The notes: generated by a model from the sequence alone, not told the origin. A stretch of 64,000 nucleotides of DNA from Bradyrhizobium sp. 190 (GCF_023073415.1 NZ_JADPJL010000005.1:372001-436000), one strand, 5' to 3'; numbered from the stretch's first letter, positions 43,761 through 54,416 are shown. Translations and numbers: made by a program.

Positions 43761-44720
43761 TCAACGACATTCGATCATCGCGGCTTTGCGCAGGTCGTTC
43801 AGATAGGCCTTCGACTTCGTCTCGTACTTCTGGGCGTACATCTTTTCCCGGATTTCCCGCTTCTTCGGCGTGTCGACCTTGGTCGGCTTCCTGTCGCACA
43901 ACGCCACCATCTCGACGCCCTGTTTGGTGATCTCGGGCGGCGTCAAACGGCCGATTGGCGTCTTGTCCAGGAGCTCACGAAGCGGGCCGGGAATGTCGGC
44001 CGAGGTCTTGGTGATCGTCTCGCGGATCGCAGCGTTCTGCATCGACTTGAAGTAGGAGTTGGCCTGCTCGCAGGTCTGGACGCGCTCGCGCAAGGATTCC
44101 GCTTCCTTGCGCCGTTGGTCGACCGCGGCTTGTGCCGAGCCGCGCGGCACGATCAGGACGATCGGTTGCAGCTTGTATTCGAACGCCTCGGTCTGGGTCG
44201 CTTCGCCGCTTTGCTCGGCGGCGGCCGCAACGTCTTTCTCGCCGACTTGCAGGCTCTCCTTGAAGCGGCCGCGCACCAGACTGCCCCAGACCATCTCGGC
44301 CTTGAGGCGGGCCTTCAGCGTTTCCGGCCGGACACCCTGGCTCTCCAGGGTCTTGGTGAGCTGCTCGGGCGACAGTCGCATCCGCTGACTCATTCCCGAA
44401 TAGGCCTGATCGACATCGCTGGCGGAAGGATCGACGCCAAATCGCTTGGCTTCCTTTATCTTCACCTTATCGTTGGTCAGCTCGTCGAGCACTTCCTGTC
44501 GAGGCTGCTGTTTGCGCGTGGTCAGGAAGTTGAGCTTGGTGCGCTGCTCGATATCGAGACTGGTGATGGGTTCGCCGTTGACCATGCAGGCAATGGACTG
44601 CGCCGGCAGCGGTGAAACGCCGCCGGCCAGCACGGCCAGCGCGATGGCGCAGCCGGCGGCAAGGGACCAAACATTGGACCAACGTCGGCGAGGAAGGAGC
44701 TTGATGGTGGTCATGGTCAT
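43761..44720 (-). CDS. surA: SurA-type periplasmic chaperone
   Basis: Helps fold outer-membrane proteins such as LptD. The 319 residues have a signal peptide ([20 protein letters not shown]), the SurA N-terminal domain ([19 protein letters not shown] and [20 protein letters not shown]), and a C-terminal region with one degenerate parvulin-like segment ([20 protein letters not shown]). The protein is shorter than E. coli SurA (428 residues), which has two parvulin domains; reduced versions are common in alphaproteobacteria. Start uncertain: in-frame Met codons at 44720 and 44714, and 44738 upstream. Confidence 0.85.
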   Translation of the reverse strand: MTMTTIKLLPRRRWSNVWSLAAGCAIALAVLAGGVSPLPAQSIACMVNGEPITSLDIEQRTKLNFLTTRKQQPRQEVLDELTNDKVKIKEAKRFGVDPSASDVDQAYSGMSQRMRLSPEQLTKTLESQGVRPETLKARLKAEMVWGSLVRGRFKESLQVGEKDVAAAAEQSGEATQTEAFEYKLQPIVLIVPRGSAQAAVDQRRKEAESLRERVQTCEQANSYFKSMQNAAIRETITKTSADIPGPLRELLDKTPIGRLTPPEITKQGVEMVALCDRKPTKVDTPKKREIREKMYAQKYETKSKAYLNDLRKAAMIECR

Positions 44721-44788
44721 GTCAGCCGTATCAACCAATTCGCATCGCGTTGCGCTGGGTACTTTCCGGCAAGGTCGGGGGCCTCACG

Positions 44789-47284
44789 CTACTGAACGCC
44801 GCTGGGGCCGGCCGACGAGGACGAATTCGCGATGGTCCGCAGGCCGATCTGCAACATGAACGCGTGGCTGAGCACCGGCGGCGTCGTCCCGGCTGAGTAG
44901 CTGTAGGACGTGACGTAATTGGCCGCCAGCACGAAGCAGTCATCCACATAGCCGGCGCCAACGATGTACTGGTTCAGCTTGTTGGCTTCAAGATCCCACC
45001 GCGCCGAGCCCGACACGACCCAGTTCGACGCCACCTTGATCGAGGCGCTGCCGAGCAGGCCTTCGCGCCGGGTCAGATAGCCGAGTTCCGGCTGCGCGGC
45101 ATAATTGCCGTAAATCATGCTCACCGACCAGCGGTCGAACGCGGCGCGTCCTTCGGCCTCGAAGCGGTTGATATTCTGCGTCGCTTCGTCCATGCGCGAG
45201 CGCACGCTGAACGTATAGGTCCGGTTCGGCGAGTAGTTGATGCGGGCGACGTAGTCGGAACGGGGGGTCTGCAGGCCGGAATCGAGCCCGGTATTGGTCA
45301 CGTCGTGCACGGCGTACGAATTCAGTCCGAACAACTGGTAGGATTGTCCGAACAGCACGTTGACGCTGCCGCCGCGATCGAACTGCGTGGTCGCCTGCAC
45401 GCCGACATTGGCGCGTCCGCCGCCCTCGACGCGGTCGTAGCCCGAGAACTTATCGACCGCAAACAGGTTGCTGGCGTCGAACACCATGCTCTGGGCGTCT
45501 TCGTTGGGCAGCTTGCCGGCGTAGGTTTCGTTGGGACGGGCGATGACCTGCGCGATCGGCTCGATCGTGGTGGTGCCCCAGGGCTGAACATTGATGAAGG
45601 GGTAGCGATATTCGAGGCCGACCGCCGGCATCAGGCGAACTGCCTGGGTGTCGCCCACGGGCAGGAAGTTCGAAACGCCGGGCTGGTTCGAGATCGAGGC
45701 GTCGATGGCGTCGGCGCGCATAATCGCAAACGGCGTCCAGATCTGGCCCATGGGGTCAGTGAACGACTTCCGCCACTGCGCTTCAGCCGTCAGCCGCGTA
45801 TAGGTGCCGGGGATGCCGCGCAACAGGCACTGCGAGGGAATCCGCGCCAGCGGATCGGCCGTCGCGTTCAGGCACAGTCCATTGGTGTTTGCCAGCGTCG
45901 TGATCGGGTCGAAGGCCGCGGTCGTGCGCGACAGGCTGGTGAAATTCGTCTTGTAGCTGACCTCGCCGCCGAGGACCGGGTGGTTGATGACGTTGTTGTA
46001 GTCGATCACCGGGTGAATCACCGGCACCTTGTCCTGGCTGCCGGAGAAGGACAGGTAATAGATCGTGCGCGCGTCGAAGTAGCTGCGGCTGCCGACGCCG
46101 GTCAGATAAAGCTGCGAGATCGCTTCCGTTGGCAGGCTCAGGAACGAGCCCAGCGGGTCCTTGTACTGGGCCAGCCGGTAGTCCGAGAAGAAGTAGTAGT
46201 CCGACAGCAGAACGCCGTCCCAGCCCCAAACCCATTTGTCGTTGATCGCGAACTGGCCCTTGGTGTCGACGCCGCCGCGGAACTGGCGGTCGCCGGGCTG
46301 ACCGGCGTAGGCGCCCTGGTCGAGCTGATCGATGCCGTAGGCGCGGATCTGGTAGGAGCCGTTGATGAGGCGCTGGCGGAATTCGCCCTGCAGCAGCACG
46401 CCCTGCCGGGTGGTGAAGCGCGGGTTGAAGGTCGCGTCATAGTCCGGCGCGATCGCCCAGTAAAACGGGGTTTCCACGCCGTAGCCGTAGCCGGTGACCG
46501 TCGTGTAGGACGGCATCAGGAAGCCGGTCTTGCGCTTGACGGTCGGATCGGGCGTCGAAAAATACGGCAGATACGCCATCGGCACGCCGAAGAACTCGAG
46601 CTGCGCGTTTTCGAAGTACAGCATCTTGTCGGTCTGGTCGTGGATGATGCGCGCACCCTTGACCTGCCACAGTGGTGGCTTCTTCGGATTGTCCTTGCAG
46701 GGCGCGCAGGCGGTATACACGCCGTTCTCGAACACGGTGTAATTGCCGGCGGAGCGGTCGGCGCGCGTCGCCGCCATCCGCGTGTCATCAGCGGTATCGA
46801 CGCGGAGCGAATCGACGAAACCGTCACGGTAGTCGTCGCTCAGGTCCATGATGTTGGCGTAGGTGACTTTGCCTTCCGCGTCGGTCAGGCGGATGTTGCC
46901 TTCCGCATGCAGCCGCTTGGTCTTCTGGTCATAGATGACCTTGTCGGCCTCCACGCTGGTGCCGTTGTAGAACATCTGCACGTTGCCGACCGCCGACACG
47001 CGCTGGTTGTTGTAATCGTAGTCCACCTCGACCGCTTGCACGAGCATCCTGCCGTCGTTGTTGGCAGGCCGTGGCGGCGGCTTGGGCGGCCGCGGATTGT
47101 AGGTGAAGCTTTGCGCCGAGGCCGGCACCGTCAGGGCAAGCTCGATCGCGCCCGCGAAAACGAATCCGGCGAGCAGGGCAAACATTGGTACGCCAACGGC
47201 AGCCAAGCGGGCTCGATAGCGGCGCACGGTAGTGCGCCGCCTGAACGCAGGCGACCTCAACTGGCGGGCGGCGACAACGGCCAC
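44789..47284 (-). CDS. lptD: LPS-assembly protein LptD
   Basis: Outer-membrane barrel that inserts lipopolysaccharide into the outer leaflet. The 831 residues include a signal region (MFALLAGFVFAGAIELALTV), the OstA/LptA-like domain (AVEVDYDYNNQRVSAVGNVQ and KTKRLHAEGNIRLTDAEG), and a C-terminal barrel. The GTG start at 47284 overlaps the lptG stop in TAGTG and has AGGAGG just upstream, so the frame start at 47350 was rejected. A single Cys pair (ACAPC) sits in the N-terminal domain. It lies between lptG and surA, which helps it fold. Confidence 0.95.
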   Translation of the reverse strand: MAVVAARQLRSPAFRRRTTVRRYRARLAAVGVPMFALLAGFVFAGAIELALTVPASAQSFTYNPRPPKPPPRPANNDGRMLVQAVEVDYDYNNQRVSAVGNVQMFYNGTSVEADKVIYDQKTKRLHAEGNIRLTDAEGKVTYANIMDLSDDYRDGFVDSLRVDTADDTRMAATRADRSAGNYTVFENGVYTACAPCKDNPKKPPLWQVKGARIIHDQTDKMLYFENAQLEFFGVPMAYLPYFSTPDPTVKRKTGFLMPSYTTVTGYGYGVETPFYWAIAPDYDATFNPRFTTRQGVLLQGEFRQRLINGSYQIRAYGIDQLDQGAYAGQPGDRQFRGGVDTKGQFAINDKWVWGWDGVLLSDYYFFSDYRLAQYKDPLGSFLSLPTEAISQLYLTGVGSRSYFDARTIYYLSFSGSQDKVPVIHPVIDYNNVINHPVLGGEVSYKTNFTSLSRTTAAFDPITTLANTNGLCLNATADPLARIPSQCLLRGIPGTYTRLTAEAQWRKSFTDPMGQIWTPFAIMRADAIDASISNQPGVSNFLPVGDTQAVRLMPAVGLEYRYPFINVQPWGTTTIEPIAQVIARPNETYAGKLPNEDAQSMVFDASNLFAVDKFSGYDRVEGGGRANVGVQATTQFDRGGSVNVLFGQSYQLFGLNSYAVHDVTNTGLDSGLQTPRSDYVARINYSPNRTYTFSVRSRMDEATQNINRFEAEGRAAFDRWSVSMIYGNYAAQPELGYLTRREGLLGSASIKVASNWVVSGSARWDLEANKLNQYIVGAGYVDDCFVLAANYVTSYSYSAGTTPPVLSHAFMLQIGLRTIANSSSSAGPSGVQ

Positions 47285-48381
47285 TACCCGTCCTCCTGGT
47301 ACAGCAAGGCTAAGAAGCCGGTGAGGCCACCCACACAGACGGGCAACCACGCCGCAGCGATGGGATGCATCAACTCAGCCTTGCTCAAATCCTCAGTAAC
47401 TTTCGATAGAACGTAGAGCAGAAAGCCTGCGCCCACGCCACTCAAAACCATCTTTTGCACGCCGCCCATCCGGAAGAAGCGAAGGCTGACGGAAGCCGCC
47501 AACATCACCATTGCAGCCAGCAAAAATGGCTGTGCGATGAGCTTATGGTACTGCAGACGGTAGCCGGCGGTCGCAAATCCCGAGCTTTCGGAAGAGCGGA
47601 TATAGCCGGGAAGTTGCCAAAAAGACACGGTTTCGGGGGTGGAGAAACTGTTGCGAACCTGGGCCGGGGTGAGGGTGGTTGAGAGGTAATAGTTCTCCTG
47701 ATCAACCGGAGGTTTATCCAGGGAGTATCTGCGTACCGATTTGAAGGCCCAGCGGCCTTCCTCGAGGGCAGCTTCGCGGGCTTCGATTCGCTCCTTGAAC
47801 TGGAGATCGGTATCGAACCGGAACACGGTCAGTCCCGTCAGCCGGACACCCTGCTGCTCGCTGCGCGCCGCATTGATGATCGACTGGCCGTCGCTGTTGA
47901 TCTGGTTGAGCCAGAAACCGGACGCATCCTGGATGCCGCCGCCGGGCGCCGAGCCGAACAATTCGGCCTCCATCCGCTTGGAGAGTTCGCGCAGGTTCGC
48001 CGACATCGGGTTGTAGGCAACGGTCGCCACGATGCCGAGGATGATCGAACTTGCCAACGCAGGCGAGATGAACTGCCAGGCGGATACGCCGGCCGCACGT
48101 GCGACCACCAGTTCGAGCCGCCGCGACAGCGCGAGATAGCAGGTCATCGCGCCGATCAGGACGCAGAACGGCATCAGCTTTTCAAGCAGTTGCGGCACCC
48201 GGTAAAGCGACGTCTGAGCCACCGTGATCGCGGATGCCGATACCAGCCCGGAGGTCTTGCGGACCATTTCGATGTAGTCGACCAGCACCAGCAGCACGAA
48301 AATGCTCGCAAACACGCCCACCGCCGCGACCAGGAAGCGGCCGGCAAAGTATCGCCCGAGCGTGTTGGTCATCATGCTCAT
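47284..48381 (-). CDS. lptG: LPS export permease LptG
   Basis: Inner-membrane subunit of the LptB2FG transporter that extracts lipopolysaccharide. The 365 residues begin MSMMTNTLGRYFAGRFLVAA, with a first membrane helix, a conserved coupling region (LVVARAAGVSAWQFISPALA), a large periplasmic beta domain, and three C-terminal helices. Its ATG at 48381 overlaps the lptF stop (ATGA), which decides the start over the longer frame from 48489. Its stop overlaps lptD. Confidence 0.95.
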   Translation of the reverse strand: MSMMTNTLGRYFAGRFLVAAVGVFASIFVLLVLVDYIEMVRKTSGLVSASAITVAQTSLYRVPQLLEKLMPFCVLIGAMTCYLALSRRLELVVARAAGVSAWQFISPALASSIILGIVATVAYNPMSANLRELSKRMEAELFGSAPGGGIQDASGFWLNQINSDGQSIINAARSEQQGVRLTGLTVFRFDTDLQFKERIEAREAALEEGRWAFKSVRRYSLDKPPVDQENYYLSTTLTPAQVRNSFSTPETVSFWQLPGYIRSSESSGFATAGYRLQYHKLIAQPFLLAAMVMLAASVSLRFFRMGGVQKMVLSGVGAGFLLYVLSKVTEDLSKAELMHPIAAAWLPVCVGGLTGFLALLYQEDG

Positions 48382-49547
48382 GCTGTGGCCGGCCGTCCAA
48401 AGAGCCGCGCAAGCCGCGCATTCGATCGGTTGATGGCCTCCATCAGCGCAGCCGGCGGCTCCACCACGACGCCGCCGATGATCATCCACAGCCCGCCGCC
48501 GATCGCTGTGAACAGCATCAGGTACTGGACGAGGGCCATACCCGGCGTCTTCACCGTCATCACCGAGCAGGCGAATCCCGCCATGCGCAGGCCGAACACC
48601 GCCAGGATGGATCCGCCGATCGAAAAATTGCGGCTCTGGCGCGTGGTGCGCGGCGTGCCGAGGAAGGCAAAGGTCAGGACGGCGAACGCGAAGGGATAGA
48701 CCGGCGCCAGGAAGCGGTCATGCAGCTCGGCGCGAAACTGCCCGGACAATTGCTTGAAAACCGGATCGTCCTCGGAGGGCGAAACCAGCTCCCAGAGATA
48801 GCGTTCGCGAATTCCCAGCGCGACGTCGCGGCCGCGATTGGAGAATTTCGACATGTCGAAGGCATAGCGGGCGAAAGCCACCAGCGCCGGATCGCGCTTG
48901 CCGGCCTCGAAACGTTCGAGATTGCCGTCCTCCAGCACCAGATAGGAGCCGTTCTCGTTCTTCAGCACCGTGCCATGGTCGGCAATGATGGTGACGCGCT
49001 CCTTGGGATCGCGGCGGTCGTCGACGAAGATGCCGGCGAGCACGCCGCCCGGCTGCCGCTCCCGGATGCGAATCGTCAGGTTCTGGTCGAGCTGGGCGAA
49101 ACGTCCGGGTTGCAGGATGTTGGTCAGCACATCGGCGGTGATTTCGGCGTCCCATTGCTTGATCCGGCGCAGGCCGTCGGGAGCGAGATAGGCAGCGATG
49201 AAGGTGACCAGGAACGCCACCACACAAGTGGCGAAGAAAAATGGGCGGAACAGCCGGAATGGGGAAAAGCCGGCGGCGTTCATCACGATGATTTCGGAGT
49301 CGGTAGCGAGCTTGTTCAGCGTGTGCGAGATCGCGATCATCAGCGCGATCGGCGCGATGACCAGCACCAGCGCCGGAATCACCAGGCTGGTGATGCCGAG
49401 AAAGGTGATGATGGTCTGGCCCTGGCTCGTCATCAGGTCGATGCCGCGCAACGCCTGCGTAATCCAGATCACGCCGGTGAGGCTGACCAGGACCAGCGCA
49501 AACGACGCGAGCGTCGTGCGGAAAATGTACCTGTCGATCGACCCCAT
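48378..49547 (-). CDS. lptF: LPS export permease LptF
   Basis: Partner of LptG in lipopolysaccharide transport. The 389 residues start MGSIDRYIFRTTLASFALVL, have the typical LptF/LptG coupling segment (IIVMNAAGFSPFRLFRPFFF) in the first membrane region, a periplasmic domain, and C-terminal helices (FAFAVLTFAFLGTPRTTRQS onwards). First gene of the lptF-lptG-lptD-surA-pdxA-rsmA operon; the promoter should lie in 49548-49895. Confidence 0.95.
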   Translation of the reverse strand: MGSIDRYIFRTTLASFALVLVSLTGVIWITQALRGIDLMTSQGQTIITFLGITSLVIPALVLVIAPIALMIAISHTLNKLATDSEIIVMNAAGFSPFRLFRPFFFATCVVAFLVTFIAAYLAPDGLRRIKQWDAEITADVLTNILQPGRFAQLDQNLTIRIRERQPGGVLAGIFVDDRRDPKERVTIIADHGTVLKNENGSYLVLEDGNLERFEAGKRDPALVAFARYAFDMSKFSNRGRDVALGIRERYLWELVSPSEDDPVFKQLSGQFRAELHDRFLAPVYPFAFAVLTFAFLGTPRTTRQSRNFSIGGSILAVFGLRMAGFACSVMTVKTPGMALVQYLMLFTAIGGGLWMIIGGVVVEPPAALMEAINRSNARLARLFGRPATA

Positions 49548-49895
49548 CGTTACCCGTACGGTCCCACCCTTACACGCCCCAAGAGCGGCTTCCGACCAAC
49601 CCCTGTTTGAGGGTCCCCTTTGGTCGGGCCGCCAACCGCCAGCCGTCTACTCTCTCTACCATCCCTTTGATCCGTCAACAAAATGGCCGGGCCGTGGCGT
49701 CCCCTCGATACGGTTAATAATTCACTTCATGTGGCCTTCCGGCCACTGCGGCGCTTGGCAGTGCCCTGGCTTGCGGGCCATAGTGCCGAAAACATCAGGT
49801 CCTGAGCGATTTGGGCCGTTACCGAAGAGAAACATTCCATCGTACGGGCCGAATTCCGGACCCGTAAGCAGCCCTGAATTCTGGAGGATTTACCT
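49548..49895. other. Divergent intergenic region lptF / pepA
   Basis: About 350 bases between divergent operons. It must hold promoters for both; CTGGAGGA is the pepA ribosome binding site at the right end. No RNA gene or repeat was recognised and no promoter pair stood out. Confidence 0.4.
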
Positions 49896-51398
49896 ATGTC
49901 CGACGCCGTCAAGGTCGGCTTTGTCGCCTTTTCCGCCGCGCCCCGTGGCGTTCTCGTGGTGTTTTGCGATGACGCATTGAAGTTCGGCGAGGCGACGCGG
50001 AAGGCGCTGGGGAAGGCGGCCGATACCGTCAAGCGGGCAGCGGCCGCCAACCAGTTCAAGGGCAAGAGCGGATCGACGCTCGATATCCCGGCGCCGGACG
50101 GAATCAAGGCGGAGCGCCTGATCGTGGTCGGTGCCGGCAAGGCGTCCGACATCAAGGAGAAGGATTTTCTAAAGTTCGGTGGGGTAACGGCGGGCAAGCT
50201 CAACGCCGCCAGCGAATCGGTCACCGTGATCGCCGAAATGCCTGAGGGGGCGATGCAGGGCGATGCCGCCGCCGCCATCGCGTCGGGTATCCGGCTGCGC
50301 GCGTATAAATTCGACCGTTACAAGACCAAGAAGAAAGACGGCGAGAACGGCGTGCTTCGCGCCGACGTTTCGATTGCGGTTGCGGATGTCGCCGCCGCGC
50401 GAAAGGCCTTTGCGCCGGCATCCCATGTCGTGGACGGCGTGGTGATCGCGCGCGAACTCGTCAACGAGCCGCCGAACGTGCTGTACCCCGTGGAGTTCGC
50501 GCGCCGCGCGAGCCAGCTCAAGAAGCTCGGCGTCGAGGTCGAGGTGCTCGACGTCAAGGCGATGAAAAAACTCGGCATGGGCGCCTTGCTCGGTGTCGCG
50601 CAGGGCTCGACGCAGCCCGGCCGCACCGTGATCATGCGCTGGAACGGCGGCAAAAAGGGCGATCAGCCGGTGGCCTTCGTCGGCAAGGGCGTTTGCTTCG
50701 ATACCGGCGGTATTTCCATCAAGGGCGCCGCCAGCATGGAAGACATGAAAGGCGACATGGGCGGTGCGGCCTGCGTGGTCGGCCTGATGCATGCGCTGGC
50801 TGCCCGTAAAGCAAAGGTCAACGCGGTCGGCGCCATCGGCCTGGTCGAGAACATGCCTGACGGCAACGCCCAGCGCCCCGGCGACATCGTCACCTCGATG
50901 TCGGGGCAGACCATCGAGATCATCAACACCGATGCCGAAGGCCGGCTCGTGCTCGCCGATGTGCTCTGGTACGTGGCCAAGAAGTTCGAGCCCAAATTCA
51001 TGGTCGATCTTGCGACGCTCACCGGCGCGATCATGGTCGCGCTCGGAACCGAATATGCAGGCATGTTCTCCAACAACGACGAACTGGCGGAACGGCTGAG
51101 CAAGATCGGAACAGAAACCGGCGAACGCGTCTGGCGCATGCCGCTTGGTCCCGAATACGACAAGCAGATCGATTCACAGTTTGCCGACATGAAGAATACC
51201 GGCGGGCGCCACGGCGGTTCGATCACCGCCGCGCAGTTCCTGCAGCGTTTCGTCGACGAAACGCCGTGGGCGCATCTCGACGTCGCGGGAACCGCAATGG
51301 GCGCGCCGAAAACCGACATCAACCACAGTTGGGGGTCCGGCTACGGCGTTCGCCTGCTGGACCGGCTGGTCGCGGAATATTACGAAGCCACGAAGTAA
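49896..51398 (+). CDS. pepA: Leucyl aminopeptidase (M17 family)
   Basis: Hexameric two-metal aminopeptidase that removes N-terminal residues from peptides. The 500 residues match the family. The C-terminal catalytic domain has the metal and catalytic motifs [30 protein letters not shown] and [14 protein letters not shown], the M17 signature. The ATG has CTGGAGGA upstream. holC follows 13 bases later, a frequent pairing in proteobacteria. Confidence 0.97.
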   Translation: MSDAVKVGFVAFSAAPRGVLVVFCDDALKFGEATRKALGKAADTVKRAAAANQFKGKSGSTLDIPAPDGIKAERLIVVGAGKASDIKEKDFLKFGGVTAGKLNAASESVTVIAEMPEGAMQGDAAAAIASGIRLRAYKFDRYKTKKKDGENGVLRADVSIAVADVAAARKAFAPASHVVDGVVIARELVNEPPNVLYPVEFARRASQLKKLGVEVEVLDVKAMKKLGMGALLGVAQGSTQPGRTVIMRWNGGKKGDQPVAFVGKGVCFDTGGISIKGAASMEDMKGDMGGAACVVGLMHALAARKAKVNAVGAIGLVENMPDGNAQRPGDIVTSMSGQTIEIINTDAEGRLVLADVLWYVAKKFEPKFMVDLATLTGAIMVALGTEYAGMFSNNDELAERLSKIGTETGERVWRMPLGPEYDKQIDSQFADMKNTGGRHGGSITAAQFLQRFVDETPWAHLDVAGTAMGAPKTDINHSWGSGYGVRLLDRLVAEYYEATK

Positions 51399-51411
51399 CC
51401 TGGGCAGCCGG

Positions 51412-51864
51412 ATGACGGAAATCCTGTTCTATCATTTGCAGGGCATGTCGCTCGAAAGCGTATTGCCGCCGCTCCTGGAAAAATCGCTCGAGCGCGGCTG
51501 GCGCGTGGTCGTGCAATCGACTTCGCCGGAGCGCACAGAGGCGCTCGATGCGCATTTGTGGACTTACAGCGACGATTCGTTCCTGCCGCACGCCACGTGG
51601 CGCGCCGGCGATGCGCAGGACCAGCCCATCATTCTCTCGATCGAGGAGGGTAACCCGAATCGGGCCAATGTCAGGTTCCTGATCGACAACGCGGCGTTGC
51701 CGGCCGATTGCGACAACTACGAACGGGTGGTGTTGGTCTTCAACGGCGACGATGACGACGCGCTGACCGCGGCGCGCGGGGCCTGGGCCGATTGCAAGGC
51801 GCGGGGATTCGAGCTGACTTACTGGCAGGCCGATGAGCGGGGCCGGTGGCAGCGGCGGCAATAG
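51412..51864 (+). CDS. holC: DNA polymerase III chi subunit
   Basis: Clamp-loader accessory subunit that links the loader to single-strand binding protein. The 150 residues start MTEILFYHLQGMSLESVLPP and contain WRVVVQSTSPERTEALDAHL and LPHATWRAGDAQDQPIILS, typical of HolC. It follows pepA on the same strand. The end (FELTYWQADERGRWQRRQ) is also family-like. Confidence 0.93.
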   Translation: MTEILFYHLQGMSLESVLPPLLEKSLERGWRVVVQSTSPERTEALDAHLWTYSDDSFLPHATWRAGDAQDQPIILSIEEGNPNRANVRFLIDNAALPADCDNYERVVLVFNGDDDDALTAARGAWADCKARGFELTYWQADERGRWQRRQ

Positions 51865-51999
51865 CGAATCTATAGGAATTAATGATAATCTGCGGATTCT
51901 ACGCCGGACCTTGCTGGCAGTCATGGTCGTGCCGCAAAGTGATGGTCGGACAATTGGTTACAGTTTGGGGCGGAGCCTGGGTCTAGCGTGCGACGCGGA

Positions 52000-52521
52000 A
52001 TGATCGATCGAAAGCCATTGCTGACGTTGTTGCTGCTCGGGCCCATGCTTGCGGGTTGCTCGGGTGCGTCCGACCTCCTGTCGAAGGATGCGGACTGGTT
52101 CTCGCGTACCGGCCGCACTTTCATCCGAAACGTGTCGATTGAAACGCCGCCGCTCACCCCGACCAAGGCGGTCACGCCGGATGAACTCGTCAGTACCGAC
52201 GGTGGCTGTCCCGGAATGGCTGCACCGGGCGCCGATGCCAACGCGCTGGCAAACGGTGCTGCAGGCAGTCCGCCTCCCTCGACGACCGGGACGGTGGCGC
52301 TCGGTCATACCGAATGCGACGTCGTGCGCGGCATTGGTGCGCCCGACAATGTCAGCCTCTCCAACAATCCGCGTGGCGATCGTGTGGCGGTCGTCAGCTA
52401 TTCGCGTGGCCAGCGGGCCGGCCTCTACACCTTCACCGCGGGCCGCCTGACGTCGATCGAGCGTGCACCGGAGGCGGCGCCGGCAAGGGGCGCAAAGCCG
52501 AAGAAGAAGCCGGCCGCGTAG
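52000..52521 (+). CDS. Lipoprotein with SmpA/OmlA-like C-terminal segment
   Basis: A 173-residue predicted lipoprotein. The signal sequence LLTLLLLGPMLAGCSG contains the lipobox LAGC near residues 16-19. The mature protein has a variable Ala/Pro/Gly-rich part and a conserved-looking C-terminal region (TECDVVRGIGAPDNVSLSNN, then VAVVSYSRGQRAGLYTFTAG) that resembles small outer-membrane lipoproteins with a BamE-like fold; this is a weak resemblance. It ends in a Lys/Pro/Ala tail. A GTG at 51988 is an alternative start. Confidence 0.75.
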   Translation: MIDRKPLLTLLLLGPMLAGCSGASDLLSKDADWFSRTGRTFIRNVSIETPPLTPTKAVTPDELVSTDGGCPGMAAPGADANALANGAAGSPPPSTTGTVALGHTECDVVRGIGAPDNVSLSNNPRGDRVAVVSYSRGQRAGLYTFTAGRLTSIERAPEAAPARGAKPKKKPAA

Positions 52522-52541
52522 TTAGCGGGTATCGAGCGGTT

Positions 52542-54416
52542 TTATCCCGCCGCTTCGTCAAATTCCGAACTGGCCTCCAGCCAAACTTCCTCCGCCCGCC
52601 GCAGCGCGCTTTCGGCACCGGCGCGCGCCTTGCCGAGCTGGGCGGCCTGCTTGGGATCGCGTGTGAACAGATCCGGCAAGGCAAGTGCGGTGTCGATCTT
52701 GGCGATGATGCCGTTGATGCGCTCGATCTCGGCTTCCGCCTCGGCGATCCGCTGCTTCAGCGGCGATCGCCTTTCGTTTTTGCCGCGCTCGGGCTTTACG
52801 CTTTCCCTGACACGCTCGCTGCTGCGCTCGCGCGAACCGCTGCGCGGGTCGCCGATCGACAGCACCATGCGCCTGTATTCGTCGAGGTCGCCGTCGTAAG
52901 TCGTCACCGTCTGATTGGCGACGACCCACAATTGATCGGCGCAAGCCTCGATCAAATAGCGGTCATGCGAGACCATGATGACGGCGCCGGGAAAATCGTT
53001 GATCGCTTCGGCCAGCACCGCACGGCTGTCGATGTCCAGATGGTTGGTCGGCTCGTCGAGGATAATCATGTTCGGGCCGAAGAATGTGGCGAGCCCGAGC
53101 AGCAGCCGGGCCTTCTCGCCGCCCGACAGGCTCTTGACCAGGGTATCGCCGGCCTTTCCGGAAAACCCGATCGCGCCGGTGCGGCCGCGCACCTTGGTTT
53201 CCGGCGCATCGGGCATCAGCCTGCGGACGTGATCGTAGGGCGAGCCGTCGAGGTTAAGCTCGTCGACCTGATGCTGCGCGAAATAGCCGACCGAGAGTTT
53301 TTCCGCCCGTGTGATCCGGCCGGAGAAAGGCTGCAGCTTGTTGGCCAACAGCTTGACCAGCGTCGACTTGCCGTTGCCGTTGGAGCCGAGCAGGGCGATG
53401 CGGTCTTCGGTGTCGATACGCAGCGTGACGCGATTGAGCACTGGCTTTTTCGGATCGTAGCCGACCGAGACGTCATCGACCGCGATGATCGGCGGCGACA
53501 GCATTTTCTCCGGCGTCGGAAACGAAATTTCGCGCACGTCCTGGGTTACCAGCGCGGTGACCGGCTTCATCCGCTCCAGCATTTTCACGCGGGATTGCGC
53601 CTGACGCGCCTTGGAAGCCTTGGCCTTGAAGCGATCGACGAAGGCCTGCAGCCGCTTGCGCTCGTCAGCCTGGCGCTTGGCGTGCTTGGCGTCCAGCATC
53701 TCGCGCGTGGCGCGCTGTTCCTCGAACGAGGAATAGGTCCCCTTGTAGAGCGTCAGCTTGCCGCGATCGAGGTGCAGGATCTGGTCAACCGAGGTGTCGA
53801 GCAGGTCGCGGTCGTGGCTGATGACGATGACGGTGCGCGGATAGTTGGCCAGATGGTCTTCCAGCCACAGCGTGCCTTCGAGGTCGAGATAGTTGGTGGG
53901 CTCGTCGAGCAGCAGCAGATCCGGCGCAGAGAACAGCGTCGCCGCCAGCGCCACCCGCATGCGCCAGCCGCCGGAGAATTCCGAGCACGGCCGGGCCTGA
54001 TCGGCGGTGGAAAATCCGAGACCGCTTAAAATCGCCGCCGCGCGCGCCGGCGCGGAATGCGCATCGATGTCGACCAGCCGGGTCTGGATCTCGGCGATCC
54101 GGTGCGGATCGTCAGCGGTTTCGGCTTCACTGAGCAGCGCGTCGCGCTCCAGGTCGGCCTTTAGCACGACGTTGACGAGGCTCTCGGGGCCATCGGGCGC
54201 TTCCTGCGCCAGGCTGCCGATGCGCCAGCGCGGTGGCAGCGTGATGCTGCCGGACTCAATCGGCAGGTCGCCGCGAATCGCATGAAACAGCGTCGACTTG
54301 CCGACGCCGTTGCGGCCAACGAAGCCGACGCGCGCGCCGGGCACGATCTGCACCGTGCTGCTGTCGATCAAAAGCCGTCCGGCGATGCGGACCGAAATAT
54401 CCGTTATTGAGAGCAT
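52542..54416 (-). CDS. ABC-F family ATPase (Uup/EttA type)
   Basis: Cytoplasmic protein with two ABC ATPase domains and no membrane part. The 624 residues have Walker A motifs GRNGVGKST and GSNGNGKST, signature motifs SGGWRMR and SGGEKARLLLGL, and DEPTNYLDLEGTLW and DEPTNHLDIDSR. A linker of about 80 residues between the domains and a C-terminal coiled-coil arm (KQRIAEAEAEIERINGIIAK) fit the Uup-type subgroup. These proteins act at the ribosome or in DNA metabolism. It reads leftward opposite the lipoprotein gene. Confidence 0.92.
   Translation of the reverse strand: MLSITDISVRIAGRLLIDSSTVQIVPGARVGFVGRNGVGKSTLFHAIRGDLPIESGSITLPPRWRIGSLAQEAPDGPESLVNVVLKADLERDALLSEAETADDPHRIAEIQTRLVDIDAHSAPARAAAILSGLGFSTADQARPCSEFSGGWRMRVALAATLFSAPDLLLLDEPTNYLDLEGTLWLEDHLANYPRTVIVISHDRDLLDTSVDQILHLDRGKLTLYKGTYSSFEEQRATREMLDAKHAKRQADERKRLQAFVDRFKAKASKARQAQSRVKMLERMKPVTALVTQDVREISFPTPEKMLSPPIIAVDDVSVGYDPKKPVLNRVTLRIDTEDRIALLGSNGNGKSTLVKLLANKLQPFSGRITRAEKLSVGYFAQHQVDELNLDGSPYDHVRRLMPDAPETKVRGRTGAIGFSGKAGDTLVKSLSGGEKARLLLGLATFFGPNMIILDEPTNHLDIDSRAVLAEAINDFPGAVIMVSHDRYLIEACADQLWVVANQTVTTYDGDLDEYRRMVLSIGDPRSGSRERSSERVRESVKPERGKNERRSPLKQRIAEAEAEIERINGIIAKIDTALALPDLFTRDPKQAAQLGKARAGAESALRRAEEVWLEASSEFDEAAG

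Noticed and set aside
45305..47416. Long plus-strand frame of 703 codons
   Set aside because: It is the antisense shadow of lptD; composition and lack of motifs show it is not a gene.
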